Shown: piece by piece, positions 1 through 10,517 of the stretch
How the letters are laid out: the number at the start of each line of letters is the position of its first letter
How positions within the stretch are numbered: the first letter of the stretch is position 1
From: Metabacillus halosaccharovorans
Lineage (GTDB): Bacteria > Bacillota > Bacilli > Bacillales > Bacillaceae
Assembly (NCBI RefSeq): GCF_002019635.1
Contig: NZ_KV917371.1
Coordinates: forward strand, 2,728,001-2,792,000
Length of the DNA stretch: 64,000 nt
Direction of reading: 5' to 3'
Notes under the pieces: generated by a model
Seen by the model: the letters and a program-made list of their open reading frames with translations, nothing else
Database searches by the model: none
Told to the model about the DNA's origin: nothing
Translations under genes and position numbers: made by a program

Positions 1-1359
<1,359 letters not shown>

Positions 1360-1470
1360 CAATAAGCGAATGCTTAGTGAATTGAATTGTGTATCGTTAT
1401 CTAGTTTTGAAGGAATATGTATTCTTTCAATCTAAGTTCATAGTAAGAAGGTTTCGAGAAACGAACAGTT

Positions 1471-1566
1471 CAAGGAATCGATTGAGGAGACACCGGAGCG
1501 TACTTCAGTACGTGAGGATGTTGACGAATGAGATGACGCAGAAATGTGAAGTTTATCGGAAGCCGT
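1471..1566 (+). repeat. Structured spacer element before 5S (copy R1)
   Basis: The 23S-5S spacer contains a block of about 100 nt that recurs, diverged, at 1831-1931. Shared blocks in order are CAAGGAA, ACCGGAG, TGAGGAT, TGACGC and a TTATCG..AAGCC end. A hairpin CGTAC-TTCA-GTACG sits at 1499-1513. In the second copy the matching stem is TGTGC/GCACA, so pairing is kept while the bases differ. This fits a structured RNA or conserved processing element. The Rfam Bacillaceae-1 RNA family is known to lie beside rRNA operons and is a possible identity, but I could not verify it. Confidence 0.5.
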
Positions 1567-1577
1567 AAACTATATTA

Positions 1578-1693
<116 letters not shown>

Positions 1694-1706
1694 AAAAAGA
1701 GGAAGA

Positions 1707-1739
1707 AAAGATCAGTAGAGATACTGGTCTTTTTTTGTG
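1707..1739 (+). terminator. rrn operon terminator
   Basis: Stem AGATCAGTA / TACTGGTCT (1709-1717 with 1722-1730, one G-U pair) is followed by a run of seven T. It lies 14 nt after the 5S and is an intrinsic terminator for the rRNA operon. Confidence 0.92.
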
Positions 1740-1830
1740 TGAATAAAACGATTACCAAAACCGAAGGTTTTTAGTAAAATGTAGAGATAAAGTATAATTA
1801 CTAGCCTGAGGCTTGGGAGAAGCAAGAAGA

Positions 1831-1931
1831 TCAAGGAAACGCAGAGAGAGAAGACCGGAGTGTGCGTAGTTGGCACATGAGGATCTGAACGAACAAGTTG
1901 ACGCGGAGATTTGCCGCTTATCGCAAGCCGA
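1831..1931 (+). repeat. Structured spacer element (copy R2)
   Basis: This is the second, diverged copy of the 1471-1566 spacer element. It keeps CAAGGAA, ACCGGAG, CATGAGGAT, GACGAA-like and TTATCGCAAGCCG blocks in the same order. It lies directly upstream of a truncated 5S, just as R1 lies upstream of the intact 5S. A TATAAT box at 1793-1798 precedes it, but its -35 is poor, so transcription is uncertain. Confidence 0.5.
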
Positions 1932-1934
1932 TAT

Positions 1935-2010
<76 letters not shown>

Positions 2011-2022
2011 AAAAAGAGGAAA

Positions 2023-2055
2023 AAAGATCAGTAGAGATACTGGTCTTTTTTTGTT
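2023..2055 (+). terminator. Duplicated rrn terminator
   Basis: The same stem as at 1709-1730 (AGATCAGTA 2025-2033 with TACTGGTCT 2038-2046) is followed by a T run. It is part of the duplicated 5S unit. Confidence 0.85.
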
Positions 2056-2155
2056 TTTAAAAAACAATAGCCAAAAGTCGAAGTTTTTAACAAAACACCA
2101 ATTTTTTACAAAAACATGTTATATTAAAGAAAACATATAGGCAGGCAGGTGCGAA

Positions 2156-2917
2156 ATGGAGAGAAGAAATCATTGGGATGCGAATTTATACGATCAGCAT
2201 CATTCATTTGTCTCTGAGTATGGACAAGGTTTAGTAGAGCTGTTAAAACCTATGCAAGGTGAGAGAATACTTGATGTTGGATGTGGTACTGGTGATTTAA
2301 TGAATACATTTGGTCGCTTAGGTGTATCTGTTTTAGGTGTGGATCAATCTGAGCCGATGATAGTAAAAGCTAAAGAAAAGTATCCACAATTAAACTTTGA
2401 AGTCAGAGATGTGTTGGAACTAGGTTTTAAAGAGGAGTTTGATGCTGTTTTTTCAAATGCTACTTTACATTGGGTAAAAGAGCCGATGGCAGCTTTAGAA
2501 AAGATGTTTGAAAGCTTAAAGGTAGGGGGACGTTTTGTTGCAGAATTTGGGGGAGTTGGTAATGTTGAGCTGATTTTGAATGAGTTTAGGAATCAGTGCG
2601 AAAAAGAGGGATATCCTGTAACAAGTGAGTCGCTTCCCTGGTATTTCCCTAGTATTGGTGAGTATACATCATTAATGGAGAAAGTTGGTTTTAAGGTGAC
2701 ATATGCGGTACATTTTAGTAGACCAACAGCTCTCGATGGTGAAGAAGGGCTTAGAAACTGGTTACGAATGTTTATGCCGAATTTTCTAGCTTCATTGCCT
2801 GATGATGTAGAAACGAAGGTGTTAGAAAATGTAGAAAATAGCTTACGTTCCATTTTATATAAGAATCAGCAATGGGAAGCAGATTATAAGCGTATTAGAG
2901 TAATGGCTATTAAGTAG
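2156..2917 (+). CDS. Class I SAM-dependent methyltransferase
   Basis: This 253-aa protein is a soluble class I methyltransferase. SAM-binding motif I is clear at residues 38-48 (ILDVGCGTGDL), the acidic motif II lies near VDQSEPM (60-66), and a motif IV-like SNATLHWV follows near 100. Overall it resembles the Methyltransf_11/25 group that includes trans-aconitate methyltransferase, but the C-terminal 100 residues that would set the substrate give no clue. It is a single-gene unit between the rrn remnant and yebG, ending in its own terminator. The start is the ATG after a GGCAGG..GTG purine-rich stretch, a modest ribosome site. The substrate is unknown. Confidence 0.85.
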   Translation: MERRNHWDANLYDQHHSFVSEYGQGLVELLKPMQGERILDVGCGTGDLMNTFGRLGVSVLGVDQSEPMIVKAKEKYPQLNFEVRDVLELGFKEEFDAVFSNATLHWVKEPMAALEKMFESLKVGGRFVAEFGGVGNVELILNEFRNQCEKEGYPVTSESLPWYFPSIGEYTSLMEKVGFKVTYAVHFSRPTALDGEEGLRNWLRMFMPNFLASLPDDVETKVLENVENSLRSILYKNQQWEADYKRIRVMAIK

Positions 2918-2979
2918 GAGAATAAGTAACGTTTTATAACCTAACTTAGAGAAACTAAATATTGAATTTTTTATATTGT

Positions 2980-3021
2980 GAATGATGATTAAGGTTTTCC
3001 TTAGTTAATCATTCTTTTTTA
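2980..3021 (+). terminator. Terminator after methyltransferase gene
   Basis: Stem GAATGAT (2980-2986) pairs with ATCATTC (3008-3014), with inner AAGG/CCTT pairing, followed by TTTTTTATTT. Confidence 0.8.
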
Positions 3022-3057
3022 TTTCCTAAAATAGTCACTGTTGATATAAAGGATATC

Positions 3058-3086
3058 TTTACATAAATAGTGGTAGAATGTAGAAT
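3058..3086 (+). promoter_or_regulatory. Sigma-A promoter of yebG
   Basis: TTTACA (3058-3063), a 17-bp spacer and TAGAAT (3081-3086) give a near-consensus vegetative promoter 31 nt upstream of the yebG start. Confidence 0.7.
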
Positions 3087-3116
3087 ACATAGAACTGTGA
3101 GCATGGAGGTAAGAGC

Positions 3117-3317
3117 ATGACATCTAAGCCAAAAAAGAAAAAGTTTGTTGTTGAGGAAAATGAAACAATTGATGATTGTCTCGACAGGATGAGTAAGGAA
3201 GGGTATATGCCGGTTAGAAGAACTGAACAGCCAATTTTTAAGGAGGAGATCCGGAATAATGTGGTTGAACAGATCCCGTGTGGAAGAATGATTACATTTG
3301 AAGGGAAACTTCTGTAA
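3117..3317 (+). CDS. yebG: NETI motif-containing protein YebG
   Basis: This 66-aa basic protein carries the NETI motif at residues 15-18 in the context EENETIDDCLDRM, followed by GYMPVRRTEQPIF. This is the pattern of the uncharacterised NETI family (B. subtilis YebG). It sits directly upstream of purE, as in B. subtilis, which supports the symbol. A GGAGGT ribosome site lies at 3105-3110. It is transcribed from its own promoter, and its stop codon touches the first PurR box of the pur operon. No function is established. A role in RNA or nucleotide metabolism would only be a guess from the basic N-terminus (KPKKKK). Confidence 0.88.
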   Translation: MTSKPKKKKFVVEENETIDDCLDRMSKEGYMPVRRTEQPIFKEEIRNNVVEQIPCGRMITFEGKLL

Positions 3318-3360
3318 AAACCGAACAATAAGGAACTATTAAAATAAATCGTTCGATTTT
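3317..3360 (+). promoter_or_regulatory. PurR operator (two PurBoxes)
   Basis: Box 1 at 3317-3329 (AAAACCGAACAAT) matches the known PurBox AWWWCCGAACWWT at every position. Box 2 at 3348-3360, on the opposite strand, keeps GTTCG but has two mismatches. The 18-bp gap is close to the 16-17 bp usual for tandem inverted PurBoxes. It lies just upstream of the pur -35. The operator should bind PurR and be released by PRPP. The first base of box 1 is the last base of the yebG stop codon. Confidence 0.85.
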
Positions 3361-3363
3361 ACG

Positions 3364-3392
3364 TTGACATGGAATAGCTTCATTGTTAATAT
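3364..3392 (+). promoter_or_regulatory. pur operon promoter
   Basis: A perfect TTGACA (3364-3369), a 17-bp spacer and TAATAT (3387-3392) lie directly after the PurR operator. Transcription would start near 3399 and run into the guanine riboswitch. Confidence 0.82.
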
Positions 3393-3420
3393 AAACATGT
3401 AAATAATTAATTTAAAATAT

Positions 3421-3491
3421 ACCTCATATATAATTGGGAATATGGCCCAGAAGTTTCTACCCGATAACCGTAAATTATCGGACTATGAGGG
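3421..3491 (+). promoter_or_regulatory. Guanine riboswitch aptamer
   Basis: The purine-aptamer layout is complete. P1 is CCTCATA (3422-3428) with TATGAGG (3484-3490). P2 is GGGAATATGGCCC with its loop, and P3 is CCGATAA..TTATCGG. The junction reads CGGACTATG, with C at the specificity position that pairs with guanine; a U there would indicate adenine. It closely resembles the B. subtilis purE leader. It should sense guanine or hypoxanthine and shut off the pur operon. Confidence 0.95.
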
Positions 3492-3526
3492 AAAGTGTAT
3501 ATACGAATCGGAAATAGATAAATCCG

Positions 3527-3585
3527 AGCTCGATATATCTAACTTTCTCTACTAGTTGAGAAGGTTAAATATCGAGCTTTTTTGT
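3527..3585 (+). terminator. Riboswitch-controlled terminator of pur operon
   Basis: A long stem is formed by AGCTCGATAT (3527-3536) and ATATCGAGCT (3569-3578), with an inner AACTTTCTC/GAGAAGGTT arm, followed by TTTTTTG. It lies between the aptamer and purE and is the expression platform of the guanine riboswitch. Confidence 0.9.
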
Positions 3586-3616
3586 TATTATGATTTTTTA
3601 TAAAGGTGGGGAAAGA

Positions 3617-4105
3617 ATGGATCCGATTGTTGGAGTCATAATGGGAAGTACCTCTGACTGGGACACGATGAAATTTGCATGCGATATACTGGATGAACTT
3701 AGTATTCCGTATGAGAAAAAGGTAGTTTCTGCACATCGTACACCAGATTATATGTTTGAATATGCTGAGAATGCTAGAAGCAGAGGCTTGAAGGTTATTA
3801 TTGCCGGTGCAGGTGGGGCAGCCCATTTACCAGGTATGGTTGCGGCAAAAACAACTCTGCCAGTCATTGGTATTCCTGTTCAGTCAAAGGCTTTAAATGG
3901 TCTTGATTCATTATTATCAATTGTTCAAATGCCAGGTGGTGTTCCTGTTGCAACTGTTGCCATTGGCAAAGCTGGAGCAACAAATGCAGGATTATTAGCT
4001 GCAGAGATCTTGTCCACAAATAATCAAGCATTAGCTGATAGACTAGATACGAGAAGAGAAGAATTACGATTAAAAGTTTTGGAGAGCAGTGATGAGCTTG
4101 ACTAA
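3617..4105 (+). CDS. purE: N5-carboxyaminoimidazole ribonucleotide mutase PurE
   Basis: This 162-aa cytosolic enzyme converts N5-CAIR to CAIR in purine synthesis, using the product of PurK. Class I PurE motifs are present: GSTSDW near 10-15, the catalytic histidine region SAHRTP (His40), and the [12 protein letters not shown] loop near 70. The ATG at 3617 is preferred over the in-frame ATG at 3590, because it has an AAAGGTGGGG ribosome site and gives the B. subtilis length. It is the first gene of the operon. Its 3' end overlaps purK by 14 nt. Confidence 0.97.
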   Translation: MDPIVGVIMGSTSDWDTMKFACDILDELSIPYEKKVVSAHRTPDYMFEYAENARSRGLKVIIAGAGGAAHLPGMVAAKTTLPVIGIPVQSKALNGLDSLLSIVQMPGGVPVATVAIGKAGATNAGLLAAEILSTNNQALADRLDTRREELRLKVLESSDELD

Positions 4106-5222
4106 TCAAACGATTCTACCAGGCAGTACAATTGGCATCATCGGTGGTGGACAGCTTGGGAGAATGATGGCCATTGCAGCGAGACAACTAGGCTATCGTA
4201 TTGCTGTATTAGATCCGACGAAAGACTGTCCTTGTGGTCAAATTGCTGATATCGAAATAACAGCTAGCTATGATGATCTTGATGCAATTAAAGAATTAGC
4301 TAAGGTAAGTGATGTTATAACATATGAGTTTGAGAACATTGATTACACAGCTTTACGTTGGTTAGAAGAGCATGCTTCATTACCACAGAAGAGTTCATTG
4401 CTTTTGCTAACACAAGATCGTGAAACAGAAAAAGCTGCGATTGTAAATGCGGGGTGCCAGGTTGCCCCATATGAGATTATCCATTCCGCAGAAGAGCTGC
4501 AAAAGGCAGTAGAAGTGCTTCAGTATCCATGTGTCTTAAAAACGTGCCGTGGTGGTTATGACGGTAAAGGACAGGTTGTGCTTCGAGGAGATAAGGATCT
4601 CTCAAAAGCAGAGGAGCTGCTAACTCATGGAACATGTATATTAGAAAAATGGGTTCCTTTCGAAAAGGAAATTTCAGTAATTGTGACAAGGTCTGTTAAT
4701 GGAGAAACAAAAACATTCCCAGTAGCTGAAAATATTCATAAAGACAATATTTTATATCAAAGCATCGTTCCTGCCAGAGTATCAGATCGTGTCATTCAAA
4801 AGGCGGAAGAACTTGCTATTAAACTATCAAATAGTTTTGAACTTGTAGGAACACTTGCTGTTGAAATGTTCTTAACAGACAATGACGAAATTTATATAAA
4901 TGAGTTGGCACCACGCCCGCATAACTCGGGTCATTACACGATTGATCTATGTGAAACAGATCAGTTTGAACAACATATACGTTCTGTATGTAATCTTCCT
5001 TTAGGACAAACCAAGCTATTACAAAGTGGTATGATGGTTAATCTTTTAGGAGAAGATTTATCAATAGTAAGTGAACATCTTTCACTGCTGCAATATGCTA
5101 AGCTTCATCTTTACGGCAAAAAAGAGCCTGCCTCTAAGCGTAAGATGGGACATATAACATTTATTATTGAACCAATTCAGGATAATATAGAAAAGATTAA
5201 TAAAATATGGGGTCAAAATTGA
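4092..5222 (+). CDS. purK: N5-carboxyaminoimidazole ribonucleotide synthase PurK
   Basis: PurK is an ATP-grasp enzyme that carboxylates AIR with bicarbonate and ATP to give N5-CAIR for PurE. The N-terminal nucleotide fold shows [11 protein letters not shown]. The ATP-grasp core follows with [15 protein letters not shown] and the metal-site [15 protein letters not shown] motif near residue 270. The usual length (376 aa) is met. ATG 4092 is chosen over GTG 4089 because GGAG at 4081-4084 is then better spaced. It overlaps purE and so is translationally coupled to it. Confidence 0.97.
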   Translation: MSLTNQTILPGSTIGIIGGGQLGRMMAIAARQLGYRIAVLDPTKDCPCGQIADIEITASYDDLDAIKELAKVSDVITYEFENIDYTALRWLEEHASLPQKSSLLLLTQDRETEKAAIVNAGCQVAPYEIIHSAEELQKAVEVLQYPCVLKTCRGGYDGKGQVVLRGDKDLSKAEELLTHGTCILEKWVPFEKEISVIVTRSVNGETKTFPVAENIHKDNILYQSIVPARVSDRVIQKAEELAIKLSNSFELVGTLAVEMFLTDNDEIYINELAPRPHNSGHYTIDLCETDQFEQHIRSVCNLPLGQTKLLQSGMMVNLLGEDLSIVSEHLSLLQYAKLHLYGKKEPASKRKMGHITFIIEPIQDNIEKINKIWGQN

Positions 5223-5238
5223 ACGGAGGCAAAAAGAA

Positions 5239-6531
5239 ATGATTGAACGTTATACAAGACCAGAAATGGGTGCAATTTGGACGGAAGAGAACAAATTTAA
5301 GGCTTGGTTAGAGGTCGAAATTCTTGCATGTGAAGCATGGGCTGAGCTTGGCGTTATTCCAAAAGAAGATGTAAAACTACTTCGTAAAAATGCATCATTT
5401 GATGTGAATCGCATAAATGAGATTGAGCTAGAAACTCGTCATGATGTTGTAGCCTTTACAAGAGCAGTATCTGAGACTCTTGGTGAAGAGCGTAAATGGG
5501 TTCATTACGGTTTAACATCAACAGATGTTGTTGATACAGCTTTATCATATTTATTAAAGCAAGCGAATGATATCTTATTGAAAGATATTGAGAACTTTAT
5601 CCAAATTTTAAAAGAAAAAGCACAAGAGCATAAATATACGGTCATGATGGGACGTACTCATGGTGTTCATGCTGAACCAACCACATTTGGATTGAAGCTT
5701 GGCTTATGGTATGAAGAAATGAAGCGTAATTTAGATCGTTTCAAACGTGCTGCAGAAGGCGTTGAGTACGGTAAAATCTCTGGCGCAGTAGGAACGTATG
5801 CAAATATCGATCCATTTGTTGAAAAATATGTTTGTGAAAAGCTAGGAACAAAACCAGCTCCAATCTCAACACAAACCCTGCAGCGTGATCGTCATGCTGA
5901 TTACATGGCATCTATCGCACTTGTAGCAACATCAATCGAAAAATTTGCTGTTGAAATTCGCGGGTTACAAAAGAGTGAGACTCGTGAAGTGGAAGAGTCT
6001 TTTGCAAAAGGTCAAAAAGGGTCTTCAGCGATGCCGCACAAACGTAATCCGATTGGTTCAGAAAACATGACTGGTCTTGCACGTGTCATTCGCGGTTATA
6101 TGTTAACAGCATATGAAAATGTTCCGTTATGGCATGAAAGAGATATTTCTCACTCTTCTGCTGAGCGTATTATCTTACCGGATGCAACGATTGCTCTTAA
6201 CTATATGTTAAATCGTTTTGGTAACATCGTGAAAAACTTAACGGTTTTCCCGGAAAATATGAAGCGTAATATGGATCGTACACAAGGTCTTATTTACTCT
6301 CAACGTGTGCTACTAGCTTTAATTGATACTGGAATGACTAGAGAAGAGGCATATGATCTAGTTCAACCAAAAGCAATGGAAGCTTGGGAAAAACAAGTAC
6401 CTTTCCGTGGTTTAGTAGAAGCTGAAGAAAAAATTACTTCAAGACTCTCAGAAGAAGTCATTGCTGATTGCTTCGATTATAACTACCACTTAAAAGGTGT
6501 AGATGCAATTTTTGAACGTCTTGGTCTTTAA
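5239..6531 (+). CDS. purB: Adenylosuccinate lyase PurB
   Basis: This 430-aa fumarase/aspartase-superfamily enzyme acts twice in purine synthesis: it splits SAICAR to AICAR plus fumarate, and adenylosuccinate to AMP plus fumarate. The superfamily signature [10 protein letters not shown] lies at residues 262-271, with the catalytic serine in this flexible loop. The catalytic histidine region is [14 protein letters not shown] (His141). A strong GGAGG ribosome site lies 16 nt after purK. Downstream the operon is interrupted by a 120-nt gap with a hairpin before purC. Confidence 0.97.
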   Translation: MIERYTRPEMGAIWTEENKFKAWLEVEILACEAWAELGVIPKEDVKLLRKNASFDVNRINEIELETRHDVVAFTRAVSETLGEERKWVHYGLTSTDVVDTALSYLLKQANDILLKDIENFIQILKEKAQEHKYTVMMGRTHGVHAEPTTFGLKLGLWYEEMKRNLDRFKRAAEGVEYGKISGAVGTYANIDPFVEKYVCEKLGTKPAPISTQTLQRDRHADYMASIALVATSIEKFAVEIRGLQKSETREVEESFAKGQKGSSAMPHKRNPIGSENMTGLARVIRGYMLTAYENVPLWHERDISHSSAERIILPDATIALNYMLNRFGNIVKNLTVFPENMKRNMDRTQGLIYSQRVLLALIDTGMTREEAYDLVQPKAMEAWEKQVPFRGLVEAEEKITSRLSEEVIADCFDYNYHLKGVDAIFERLGL

Positions 6532-6537
6532 AAAAAC

Positions 6538-6572
6538 AATAGCAAGGGCTTAAACAAGTCCCTTGCTATCTC
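6538..6572 (+). other. Intercistronic hairpin between purB and purC
   Basis: AGCAAGGG (6541-6548) pairs with CCCTTGCT (6560-6567), extended by ATAGC/GCTAT. It is followed by CTCTTTG, not a proper T run. It is a weak terminator or an RNA processing/stability hairpin inside the operon. Confidence 0.6.
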
Positions 6573-6651
6573 TTTGAACAATAACATAGGTAAGAAAATC
6601 TGACAGAACATAATCTAAAGGTTCCCAATATTCAGTTTTAGGAGGGCTTTC

Positions 6652-7383
6652 ATGAGCACAGAAAAGCTTGAGTTACTATATGAAGGTAAAGCTAAACAGA
6701 TTTTTAAAACAAACGAACCTAATATTCTATGGGTCTCTTATAAAGATTCTGCTACTGCTTTTAACGGTGAGAAGAAGGAAGAGATTACTGGTAAAGGTCG
6801 TTTAAATAACGAAATTTCCACATTGATTTTTGAAAAGCTAACAGCAAAAAATATTGAAAACCACTTTGTGAAAAGACTGTCATCAACAGATCAGCTTGTG
6901 AAAAAAGTAACGATTATTCCTTTAGAGGTCGTTGTAAGAAATGTTGTAGCAGGAAGCCTTTCTAAACGAATTGGTATTGAAGAAGGAACAGAGATTAAGA
7001 ATCCTTTAGTGGAGTTTTATTATAAAGACGATGACTTAGGAGATCCACTCATTACAGAAGATCACATTGCTTTATTAGAATTAGCTACACCAGAGCAGGT
7101 TCAAACATTAAAAACACTTGCCAAGCAGGTCAATGAAGTGCTTAAGGCTCATTTTCTTTCCTGTGATATACGCCTGATTGATTTTAAATTAGAATTCGGT
7201 ATGACAGAGGAAGGAAAAATTATTCTTGCTGATGAAGTATCACCTGATACATGCAGATTATGGGATATCAACACAAATGAGAAGTTCGACAAAGATGTTT
7301 TTCGTAGAAATATTGGTAGTTTAACAGATGCATATGAGGTTATTTTAACTAGACTTGGAGGCCAATCAACATGTACAAAGTAA
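6652..7383 (+). CDS. purC: SAICAR synthetase PurC
   Basis: PurC joins CAIR and aspartate, with ATP, to form SAICAR. The 243-aa length is typical of the short bacterial form. Motifs visible are YEGKAKQIF near 10, the TGKGRLNNEIS stretch, and LIDFKLEFG in the C-terminal half followed by LADEVSPDTCRLWD. AGGAGG lies 8 nt before the ATG. The 3' end overlaps purS by 13 nt, so the two are coupled. Confidence 0.97.
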   Translation: MSTEKLELLYEGKAKQIFKTNEPNILWVSYKDSATAFNGEKKEEITGKGRLNNEISTLIFEKLTAKNIENHFVKRLSSTDQLVKKVTIIPLEVVVRNVVAGSLSKRIGIEEGTEIKNPLVEFYYKDDDLGDPLITEDHIALLELATPEQVQTLKTLAKQVNEVLKAHFLSCDIRLIDFKLEFGMTEEGKIILADEVSPDTCRLWDINTNEKFDKDVFRRNIGSLTDAYEVILTRLGGQSTCTK

Positions 7384-7625
7384 AAGTTTATGTCACGTTA
7401 AGAGAAAGTGTATTAGATCCACAAGGAAGTGCAGTAAAGAGTGCATTACACAGCATGGACTACAATGAAGTTCAAGATGTTCGTATCGGGAAATATATGG
7501 AGTTAACGATTGAGAAGTCAGATCGTGATTTAGATACAGCTGTTCGTGAAATGTGTGAAAAATTACTTGCTAATACAGTGATTGAAGACTTTAGCTATGA
7601 GGTACAGGAGGTTGTCACAAAGTGA
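7371..7625 (+). CDS. purS: FGAM synthase subunit PurS
   Basis: PurS is the small (84-aa) dimeric subunit of the three-part formylglycinamidine ribonucleotide synthase of Gram-positives. It helps channel ammonia from PurQ to PurL. The sequence fits the family: [20 protein letters not shown] at the start and the VRIGKYMEL strand in the middle. It overlaps purC upstream and purQ downstream (4 nt), in the fixed purS-purQ-purL order. Confidence 0.96.
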   Translation: MYKVKVYVTLRESVLDPQGSAVKSALHSMDYNEVQDVRIGKYMELTIEKSDRDLDTAVREMCEKLLANTVIEDFSYEVQEVVTK

Positions 7626-8305
7626 AATTCGCTGTGATTGTATTCCCAGGATCTAATTGTGATGTTGATATGTATCATGCAATTAAAGATGAGCTCGGTG
7701 AAGAAGTGGAGTATGTATGGCATGATGAGACAGATTTAAGCCAATATGATGGAATTCTTCTACCTGGTGGTTTTTCATACGGAGATTACTTACGCTCAGG
7801 AGCTATTGCCCGCTTCTCAAATGTAATGAAGGAAGTCGTGAAAGCTGCTGAATCTGGTAAACCTGTACTCGGAGTATGTAATGGATTCCAGATTTTATTA
7901 GAGGTAGGATTACTTCCAGGTGCTATGAAACGAAATGAAAACTTAAAGTTTATGTGCAGACCAGTTAATTTAAAGGTTGCAAATAATGAAACAGCCTTTA
8001 CTTCAGCTTATGCTAAGGATGAGGTTATCTCAATTCCGATCGCACATGGAGAAGGGAACTATTATTGTGATGAGCAAACACTACAAACGCTTAAAGAAAA
8101 CAATCAAATTGTGTTTACGTACGAAACGAATCCAAATGGCAGCCTAGTTGATATTGCAGGCATTACAAACGAGCGCGGAAATGTATTAGGAATGATGCCT
8201 CACCCTGAGCGTGCTGTTGATGAGCTATTAGGAAGTGCAGACGGATTAAAATTATTTCAATCAATCGTAAAAAACTGGAGGGAATCTCATGTCACTACTG
8301 CTTGA
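7622..8305 (+). CDS. purQ: FGAM synthase glutaminase subunit PurQ
   Basis: This 227-aa class I glutamine amidotransferase supplies ammonia to PurL. The triad is complete: nucleophile Cys86 in GVCNGFQ, and His194 and Glu196 in MPHPER. The oxyanion strand [13 protein letters not shown] lies near 47-58. It starts at GTG 7622, overlapping the purS stop by 4 nt, and overlaps purL by 17 nt, which implies coupled equimolar synthesis of the complex. Confidence 0.97.
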   Translation: MKFAVIVFPGSNCDVDMYHAIKDELGEEVEYVWHDETDLSQYDGILLPGGFSYGDYLRSGAIARFSNVMKEVVKAAESGKPVLGVCNGFQILLEVGLLPGAMKRNENLKFMCRPVNLKVANNETAFTSAYAKDEVISIPIAHGEGNYYCDEQTLQTLKENNQIVFTYETNPNGSLVDIAGITNERGNVLGMMPHPERAVDELLGSADGLKLFQSIVKNWRESHVTTA

Positions 8306-10517
8306 ACCAACTAACCAGATGATAAAAGATGAAAAAATCTACAGACAAATGGGTGTAAGTGATGACGAGTTTGCCCTGATTGAAAAAATTATTGGACGTC
8401 TTCCAAATTACACAGAGATCGGTATTTTTTCAGTAATGTGGTCTGAGCACTGCAGTTACAAAAACTCTAAACCAATTCTTAAAAAATTCCCTGTTACAGG
8501 TGAAAAAGTATTACAAGGTCCTGGTGAAGGTGCAGGGATTGTTGATATCGGTGATAACCAAGCCGTCGTATTTAAAATTGAAAGTCATAACCACCCATCA
8601 GCAATTGAGCCGTATCAAGGTGCTGCAACAGGTGTAGGTGGAATCATCCGTGACGTTTTCTCAATGGGAGCAAGACCGATTGCAATCTTGAATTCACTTC
8701 GCTTTGGAGAACTAAAAACACCTCGAGTGAAATACTTATTTGAAGAGGTTGTTGCAGGGATTGCAGGATATGGTAACTGTATCGGTATTCCAACAGTAGG
8801 TGGAGAAATTCAATTTGATGATTCATATGAGGGAAATCCACTTGTTAACGCAATGTGTGTTGGGTTAATTAATCATGAAGATATTAAAAAAGGTCAGGCT
8901 AAAGGTGTTGGCAACACAGTTATGTATGTGGGTGCGAAAACTGGTCGTGATGGAATTCATGGTGCAACGTTTTCTTCTGAAGAATTAACCGACGATTCTG
9001 GTGCAGATCGTTCAGCTGTTCAAGTTGGGGATCCATTTATGGAGAAGCTTTTATTAGAAGCTTGCTTAGAAGTAATTAAGAATGATGCATTAGTTGGTAT
9101 TCAAGACATGGGGGCAGCTGGATTAACAAGCTCTTCAGCAGAGATGGCAAGTAAAGCTGGTTCTGGTATGGAAATGGATCTTGATCTTATCCCACAACGT
9201 GAAACAGGAATGACTCCATATGAAATGATGCTTTCTGAATCTCAAGAAAGAATGCTTCTTGTTATTGAAAAAGGAAGAGAGCAAGAAATCACTGATCTTT
9301 TTGAAAAATATGATTTAGAGGCTGTTTCAGTTGGTAGAGTAACAGATGATAAAATGCTTCGTCTATTCCATAAAGGTGAAGTCGTTTGTGAGCTTCCAGT
9401 TGATGCTCTTGCTGAAGAGGCACCAGTTTATCACAAGCCTTCTAAAGTACCTGCGTATTATGAAGAGTTCCAAAAAATGAACGTAGCACCACTTCAAGTA
9501 GATAACTATAAAGAAACACTTATTAATCTATTAAAACAACCTACGATTTCTTCTAAAGAATGGGTTTATGATCAATATGATTACATGGTACGTACAAATA
9601 CAGTCGTAGCCCCTGGTTCTGACGCAGCTGTTGTTCGTATTCGTGATACGAAAAAAGCGTTAGCTATGACAACTGACTGTAACTCTCGTTATCTATATCT
9701 AGATCCCGAAGTTGGCGGGAAAATTGCTGTAGCGGAAGCTGCGCGTAACATCGTATGTTCAGGAGCAACTCCATTAGCAATTACAGATAACCTAAACTTC
9801 GGTAACCCAGAAAAACCTGAGATTTTCTGGCAAATCGAAAAAGCGGCAGACGGTATTAGTGAAGCTTGTCGAGTATTAAATACCCCGGTAATCGGCGGAA
9901 ATGTTTCACTATATAACGAAACAAACGGAACAGCAATCTATCCAACTCCTGTTATCGGAATGGTTGGATTAATTGAAGATACAGATTATATTACAACACA
10001 GGATTTCAAGTCGGCTGGAGATCTAATTTATTTAGTAGGTGAAACAAAAGCAGAATTCGGTGGTAGTGAACTTCAAAAACTTACACACGGAAAAATCTTT
10101 GGTCAATCACCTGAACTTGATTTAGACAAGGAAAGCAAAGTACTAGGACAGCTTTCAGCCGCAATCCGTGCGAAGTCAGTTGCATCTGCACATGATGTTT
10201 CTGAGGGTGGCGTTGCGGTTGCTTTAGCAGAACCATTATTCGGCGGCAAAGGACTAGGTGCGGAAGTAGCTCTTCAAGGTGATGCAACTGCAGCACTATT
10301 TAGTGAATCACAAACAAGATTTATTCTATCAGTGAAAAAGGAAAACAAAGAAGCATTTGAACAATTAGTTGAAGCGGTTTGTATCGGGGAAGTAACAAAC
10401 TCCGGTAACCTAGTTATTAAAAATGAACAGGATGAAACACTTGTCGATGCATCTGTTGAAGAATTAAAAGATGCATGGAAAGGAGCAATCCCATGCTTGC
10501 TGAACTCAAGGGATTAA
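8289..10517 (+). CDS. purL: FGAM synthase large subunit PurL
   Basis: This is the 742-aa small-type PurL that converts FGAR to FGAM using ATP and ammonia from PurQ. It has the two-fold AIRS-like architecture. The N-terminal half shows [12 protein letters not shown] and the substrate/ATP loop [20 protein letters not shown]. The second half repeats the fold with [13 protein letters not shown] and the [15 protein letters not shown] stretch. It overlaps purQ at the start and purF by 25 nt at the end. Confidence 0.97.
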   Translation: MSLLLEPTNQMIKDEKIYRQMGVSDDEFALIEKIIGRLPNYTEIGIFSVMWSEHCSYKNSKPILKKFPVTGEKVLQGPGEGAGIVDIGDNQAVVFKIESHNHPSAIEPYQGAATGVGGIIRDVFSMGARPIAILNSLRFGELKTPRVKYLFEEVVAGIAGYGNCIGIPTVGGEIQFDDSYEGNPLVNAMCVGLINHEDIKKGQAKGVGNTVMYVGAKTGRDGIHGATFSSEELTDDSGADRSAVQVGDPFMEKLLLEACLEVIKNDALVGIQDMGAAGLTSSSAEMASKAGSGMEMDLDLIPQRETGMTPYEMMLSESQERMLLVIEKGREQEITDLFEKYDLEAVSVGRVTDDKMLRLFHKGEVVCELPVDALAEEAPVYHKPSKVPAYYEEFQKMNVAPLQVDNYKETLINLLKQPTISSKEWVYDQYDYMVRTNTVVAPGSDAAVVRIRDTKKALAMTTDCNSRYLYLDPEVGGKIAVAEAARNIVCSGATPLAITDNLNFGNPEKPEIFWQIEKAADGISEACRVLNTPVIGGNVSLYNETNGTAIYPTPVIGMVGLIEDTDYITTQDFKSAGDLIYLVGETKAEFGGSELQKLTHGKIFGQSPELDLDKESKVLGQLSAAIRAKSVASAHDVSEGGVAVALAEPLFGGKGLGAEVALQGDATAALFSESQTRFILSVKKENKEAFEQLVEAVCIGEVTNSGNLVIKNEQDETLVDASVEELKDAWKGAIPCLLNSRD

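Noticed and set aside
2105-2125. Promoter TTTACA / TATATT before the methyltransferase gene
   Set aside because: The two boxes are only 9 bp apart, too close for sigma-A.
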